NCBI RefSeq assembly: GCF_013085465.1
Contig: NZ_CP049838.1
Location: 8,370,001 to 8,434,000 of the forward strand
Length of the DNA: 64,000 bases
Source of the DNA: Streptomyces asoensis
GTDB taxonomy: Bacteria; Actinomycetota; Actinomycetes; Streptomycetales; Streptomycetaceae
Direction of reading: 5' to 3'
Shown: positions 60,332-64,000 of the stretch, in pieces
Layout: each line of letters opens with the position of its first letter
Position numbering within the stretch: the first letter of the stretch is position 1
Translations under genes and position numbers: made by a program
The notes under the pieces: generated by a model
What the model saw: only the letters and a program-made list of their open reading frames with translations
The model's database searches: none
What the model was told of the DNA's origin: nothing

Positions 60332-61576
60332 ATGACGACGGGACGGACGGCCGGGCACGGCCCGCTGGCGGGCGTGCGCGTGGTGGAACTCGCCGGGATC
60401 GGCCCCGGCCCCTTCGCGGGCATGCTGCTGGCCGACCTCGGCGCCGACGTCGTCCGCGTGGACCGCCCCGGTGGCCCCGCTCTGGCCATCGATCCCGCCC
60501 ACGACATCACCAACCGCAACAAGCGCTCGGTGATCGTCGACCTCAAGGCGCCGGACGGCCCCGCGCGCGTGCTCGACCTCGCCGCCCGCGCCGACGTGCT
60601 CATCGAGGGCAACCGGCCGGGTGTCGCCGAGCGCCTCGGCGTCGGCCCCGGGGACTGTCACGCCCGCAACCCCCGTCTGGTCTACGGCCGGATGACCGGC
60701 TGGGGCCAGGACGGCCCGCTCGCCGACCGCGCCGGTCACGACGTCTCCTACATCGCCGTCACCGGCGCGCTCGGCATGATCGGCACCCCGGACCGGCCGC
60801 CGCCCGTCCCCGCCAACCTGCTGGGGGACTACGCGGGAGGCTCCCTCTACCTCGTCGTCGGTGTCCTCGCCGCCCTGCACCACGCGCGCGTGAGCGGCAC
60901 GGGCCAGGTCGTCGACGCGGCCATCGTCGACGGCACCGCGCATCTCTCCGCGATGATCCACGGCATGCTCTCGGCCGGCGGCTGGCAGGACCGGCGCGCC
61001 GCCAACCTGCTCGACGGCGGCTGCCCTTACTACGGCACCTACGAGACCGCCGACGGCGGGTACATGGCCGTCGGCGCCCTGGAGCCGCAGTTCTACGACG
61101 CGTTCGTGGACCTTCTCGGCCTCGAGGACCTCCGCGAGGCCCGCAGGGACTGGACGCGCTGGGGAGAACTGCGCGAGGCCGTCGCCGCCCGCTTCCGATC
61201 CCGCACCCGGGACGAGTGGACGGCCCGCTTCGAGGGCTCCGACGCGTGTGTGGCGCCCGTGCTGTCGCTGCGTGAGGCCCCCCGCCACCCGCATCTCGCG
61301 GCCCGCGGCACCTTCACCGACCACGGCGGCATCACCCAGCCGGCCCCCGCGCCCCGCTTCTCCGCGACGCCCACGGCCGTCCGTACCGGGCCCGCGCGAC
61401 CGGGCGCCGACACGCGCGAGGTGGCGCGTGACTGGGACATACCGGAGCTTGTGACAGATCTTGTGAAGACGCCCGCCGAGACCGCGGCGGGGACCTCCGC
61501 GGAGGCGACCGCGACGACCACCGCGACGACCACCGCGACGACCTCTGTCAAGGACCTCCCGCACCAGGGCGACTGA
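60332..61576 (+). CDS. CaiB/BaiF-type CoA transferase (alpha-methylacyl-CoA racemase-like)
   Basis: 414 residues. Class III CoA-transferase core: GVRVVELAGIGPGPFAGMLLADLGADV, RNKRSVIVDLK, MTGWGQDGPLADRAGHDVSY, LLGDYAGGS and GGCPYYGTYETADGGYM. The GHD and catalytic-Asp region favour a racemase-type activity on 2-methyl-branched acyl-CoA, useful before beta-oxidation of methyl-branched chains. A low-complexity Thr/Ala tail is encoded by a 12-bp repeat at 61507-61545. AAGGGGG precedes ATG 60332; upstream TAAGCGCTTG at 60239 is a possible operator. First gene of an operon with fadA-fadB. Confidence 0.87.
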   Translation: MTTGRTAGHGPLAGVRVVELAGIGPGPFAGMLLADLGADVVRVDRPGGPALAIDPAHDITNRNKRSVIVDLKAPDGPARVLDLAARADVLIEGNRPGVAERLGVGPGDCHARNPRLVYGRMTGWGQDGPLADRAGHDVSYIAVTGALGMIGTPDRPPPVPANLLGDYAGGSLYLVVGVLAALHHARVSGTGQVVDAAIVDGTAHLSAMIHGMLSAGGWQDRRAANLLDGGCPYYGTYETADGGYMAVGALEPQFYDAFVDLLGLEDLREARRDWTRWGELREAVAARFRSRTRDEWTARFEGSDACVAPVLSLREAPRHPHLAARGTFTDHGGITQPAPAPRFSATPTAVRTGPARPGADTREVARDWDIPELVTDLVKTPAETAAGTSAEATATTTATTTATTSVKDLPHQGD

Positions 61577-61615
61577 CCCCGCCCCGCACGGCCCACCCTC
61601 CCGAAAGGCTTACCA

Positions 61616-62830
61616 GTGAGCACCGAAGCGTACGTGTACGACGCGATCCGCACCCCGCGCGGGCGCGGCAAGGCGAACGGCGGCCTGCACGGCACGAAGC
61701 CCATCGATCTCGTCGTCGGCCTCATCCACGAGCTCCGAAGCCGCTTCCCCGGCCTCGACCCGGCCGCCATCGACGACATCGTGCTCGGCGTCGTCGGCCC
61801 CGTGGGCGACCAGGGCTCCGACATCGCGCGCATCGCCGCCATCGCGGCCGGACTGCCGGACACCGTCGCCGGCGTGCAGGAGAACCGCTTCTGTGCCTCG
61901 GGCCTGGAGGCCGTCAACCTGGCCGCCATGAAGGTCCGTTCGGGCTGGGAGGACCTCGTTCTGGCGGGCGGGGTGGAATCGATGTCCCGGGTGCCGATGG
62001 CCTCGGACGGCGGTGCCTGGTTCAACGACCCGATGACCAACCTGGCCGTCAACTTCGTGCCGCAGGGCATCGGCGCCGACCTCATCGCCACCATCGAGGG
62101 CTTCTCCCGTCGCGATGTCGACGAATACGCGGCCCTGTCGCAGGAGCGGGCGGCGACGGCCTGGAAGGAGGGCCGCTTCGACCGCTCCGTGGTGCCGGTG
62201 AAGGACCGCAGCGGCCTCGTCGTCCTCGACCACGACGAACACCCGCGCCCCGGCACCACCGCCGACTCGCTCGGCAAGCTGAAGCCGTCCTTCGCCGACA
62301 TCGGCGAGCTGGGCGGCTTCGACGCGGTGGCGCTCCAGAAGTACCACTGGGTGGAGAAGATCGATCACGTCCACCACGCGGGCAACTCCTCCGGCATCGT
62401 CGACGGCGCCTCCCTGGTCGCGATCGGCTCCAGGGAGGTCGGCGAGCGCCACGGGCTCACCCCCCGCGCGCGGATCGTCTCCGCGGCGGTCTCCGGCTCC
62501 GAGCCGACGATCATGCTCACCGGCCCCGCGCCCGCCACCCGCAAGGCCCTCGCCAAGGCCGGTCTGACCATCGACGACATCGACCTCGTCGAGATCAACG
62601 AGGCCTTCGCGGCGGTCGTCCTGCGCTTCGTCAAGGACATGGGCCTGTCCCTGGACAAGGTCAACGTCAACGGCGGCGCCATCGCCCTCGGTCACCCGCT
62701 CGGCGCCACCGGCGCGATGATCCTCGGCTCGCTCGTCGACGAACTGGAGCGCCAGGACAAGCGCTACGGCCTCGCCACCCTCTGCGTCGGCGGCGGCATG
62801 GGCATCGCCACCATCGTCGAGCGCGTCTGA
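61616..62830 (+). CDS. fadA: acetyl-CoA C-acyltransferase (fatty-acid thiolase)
   Basis: 404 residues from GTG 61616. Thiolase active site: acyl Cys in [34 protein letters not shown] and the second Cys in TLCVGGGMG. It releases acetyl-CoA from 3-ketoacyl-CoA. Located 40 bp after the CaiB-type gene and 41 bp before fadB, so it forms the beta-oxidation complex with FadB. Confidence 0.93.
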   Translation: MSTEAYVYDAIRTPRGRGKANGGLHGTKPIDLVVGLIHELRSRFPGLDPAAIDDIVLGVVGPVGDQGSDIARIAAIAAGLPDTVAGVQENRFCASGLEAVNLAAMKVRSGWEDLVLAGGVESMSRVPMASDGGAWFNDPMTNLAVNFVPQGIGADLIATIEGFSRRDVDEYAALSQERAATAWKEGRFDRSVVPVKDRSGLVVLDHDEHPRPGTTADSLGKLKPSFADIGELGGFDAVALQKYHWVEKIDHVHHAGNSSGIVDGASLVAIGSREVGERHGLTPRARIVSAAVSGSEPTIMLTGPAPATRKALAKAGLTIDDIDLVEINEAFAAVVLRFVKDMGLSLDKVNVNGGAIALGHPLGATGAMILGSLVDELERQDKRYGLATLCVGGGMGIATIVERV

Positions 62831-62871
62831 CCACCCCAGCGGAACTCAGAGACTTCTACGGAGACCCCGTC

Positions 62872-64000
62872 ATGACACAGAGCACCACCATCCGCTGGGA
62901 ACAGGACCGCACCGGCCTCGTCACCCTCGTCCTCGACGACCCCGACCAGTCCGCGAACACCATGAACGCGGCCTTCCGCGCCTCCCTCGCCGCGGTCACC
63001 GACCGCCTGGAGGCCGAGAAGGACTCCATCCGGGGCATCATCCTCACCTCGGCCAAGAAGACGTTCTTCGCCGGCGGCGACCTGCGCGACCTCATCCGCG
63101 TCACCCCCGGGACGGCCCAGGAGCTGCTGGACGGCGGACTGGAGATCAAGCGCAACCTCCGTCGCATCGAGACCCTCGGCAAGCCGGTCGTCGCCGCACT
63201 GAACGGCGCGGCCCTCGGCGGCGGCTACGAGCTCGCCCTCGCCTGCCACCACCGCGTCGCCCTGGACGCGCCCGGCTCGAAGATCGGCTGCCCCGAGGTC
63301 ACCCTCGGCCTGCTCCCCGGCGGCGGCGGTGTCGTGCGCACGGTCCGGCTGCTGGGCATCACCGACGCCCTCCTCAAGGTCCTCCTCAAGGGCACCCAGT
63401 ACAGCCCGCGGCGAGCCCTGGAGAACGGCCTGGTCGACGAGGTCGCCGACTCGCCCGACGAACTGCTCGCCAAGGCCCGCGCCTTCATCGACGCGAACCC
63501 CGAGTCGCAGCAGCCCTGGGACAAGCCGGGCTACCGCATCCCGGGCGGCACCCCGTCGAACCCCCGGTTCGCCGCCAACCTGCCCGCGTTCCCGGCCAGC
63601 CTGCGCAAGGAGACCAACGGCGCCCCCTACCCGGCTCCGCGGAACATCCTCGCCGCGGCCGTCGAGGGCGCCCAGGTCGACTTCGAGACTGCGCAGGTCA
63701 TCGAGGCCCGCTACTTCGTCGAACTGGCCGCCGGACAGACGTCGAAGAACATGATCCAGGCGTTCTTCTTCGACCTCCAGGCCGTCAACTCCGGCGTCAG
63801 CCGCCCCCAGGGCGTCGCACCCCGCCAGGTCCGCAAGGTGGCCGTCCTGGGCGCCGGGATGATGGGCGCCGGCATCGCCTACTCGTGCGCCCGCGCGGGC
63901 ATCGACGTCGTCCTGAAGGACGTCTCCCTGGAGGCCGCCCTCAAGGGCAGGGCCTACTCCGAGAAGCTGTGCGCCAAGGCCGTCTCCCGGGGCCGTACGA
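62872..64000 (+). CDS. fadB: FadB: enoyl-CoA hydratase / 3-hydroxyacyl-CoA dehydrogenase (partial)
   Basis: 376 codons are present and the gene runs off the window. The N-terminal crotonase domain has FFAGGDLRDLI, the oxyanion motif NGAALGGGYELALAC and GCPEVTLGLLPGGGGVVR with the catalytic Glu. From about residue 320 the NAD-binding dehydrogenase domain starts, VAVLGAGMMGAGIAY. It performs hydration and oxidation steps on enoyl-CoA, passing 3-ketoacyl-CoA to FadA. ATG 62872 follows GGAGACCCC. Confidence 0.93.
   Translation, partial: MTQSTTIRWEQDRTGLVTLVLDDPDQSANTMNAAFRASLAAVTDRLEAEKDSIRGIILTSAKKTFFAGGDLRDLIRVTPGTAQELLDGGLEIKRNLRRIETLGKPVVAALNGAALGGGYELALACHHRVALDAPGSKIGCPEVTLGLLPGGGGVVRTVRLLGITDALLKVLLKGTQYSPRRALENGLVDEVADSPDELLAKARAFIDANPESQQPWDKPGYRIPGGTPSNPRFAANLPAFPASLRKETNGAPYPAPRNILAAAVEGAQVDFETAQVIEARYFVELAAGQTSKNMIQAFFFDLQAVNSGVSRPQGVAPRQVRKVAVLGAGMMGAGIAYSCARAGIDVVLKDVSLEAALKGRAYSEKLCAKAVSRGRT

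Overview
The window is high-GC actinomycete chromosome and almost certainly Streptomyces. It carries a WhiB-like regulator, an SsgA-like sporulation protein, two DUF2510 proteins, many GTG/TTG starts with start-stop overlaps, and a protocatechuate operon divergent from a PcaV-type MarR regulator. From memory, the order pca operon - DNA ligase/LigD polymerase - small laccase - wbl gene - ssgD - endonuclease V - fadA/fadB follows the S. coelicolor SCO67xx region. No database search was possible.

Layout. 1-2.2 kb: the 3' end of an unidentified gene, a 25-unit heptamer repeat, a large hairpin and an MFS exporter. 2.5-12.3 kb: a leftward exopolysaccharide cluster. It holds a secreted Agd3/CE18-like deacetylase, a PelF-type glycosyltransferase, a 12-TM membrane protein, a LegB-type sugar-nucleotide dehydratase, a sugar-1-phosphate nucleotidyltransferase, a second extended SDR, a spherulin-4/GH135 hydrolase and a GH114 lipoprotein. 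These are the parts of Pel (bacteria) and galactosaminogalactan (Aspergillus) machinery, here in one Streptomyces locus. 12.6-23.6 kb: small secreted protein, Tat-exported phospholipase C, scramblase-like protein, EamA and PAP2 membrane proteins divergent from a TetR regulator with a striking operator, a DUF2510 protein and a large LAL-type ATPase lacking its HTH. 23.8-31 kb: pcaIJFHGBL with divergent pcaV, turning protocatechuate into succinyl-CoA and acetyl-CoA. 31-36 kb: DUF3048 lipoprotein, zinc alcohol dehydrogenase, a seven-copy 29-bp repeat, and a divergent LigC / LigD-type polymerase pair. 36-43 kb: two coupled secreted multidomain proteins (cupredoxin-OmpL47-DUF1080 and ThuA-sugar dehydrogenase), a small laccase and a LacI regulator.

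44.2-51.6 kb holds the most unusual region. Three tRNA-like genes share an odd D-loop and the same T-loop, and they flank a zinc-ribbon SDR lacking the catalytic Tyr, a leucine-rich-repeat protein, a double-AAA MoxR-like ATPase, a DUF2201/VWA metallopeptidase-like protein and an unknown 280-residue protein. MoxR/VWA pairs are typical of NTP-dependent surveillance systems, so the locus is a candidate tRNA-like-RNA-linked system.

51.7-64 kb: acyl-ACP desaturase with three phased TACG-N4-CGTA dyads upstream, dimethylargininase, an ABC-F protein with a long regulated leader, SsgD-like protein, a secreted beta-propeller, endonuclease V, a saccharopine-dehydrogenase-like reductase, and the start of a beta-oxidation set (CaiB-type CoA transferase, thiolase FadA, FadB cut by the window end). 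Short tandem repeats recur in the gaps between genes throughout.
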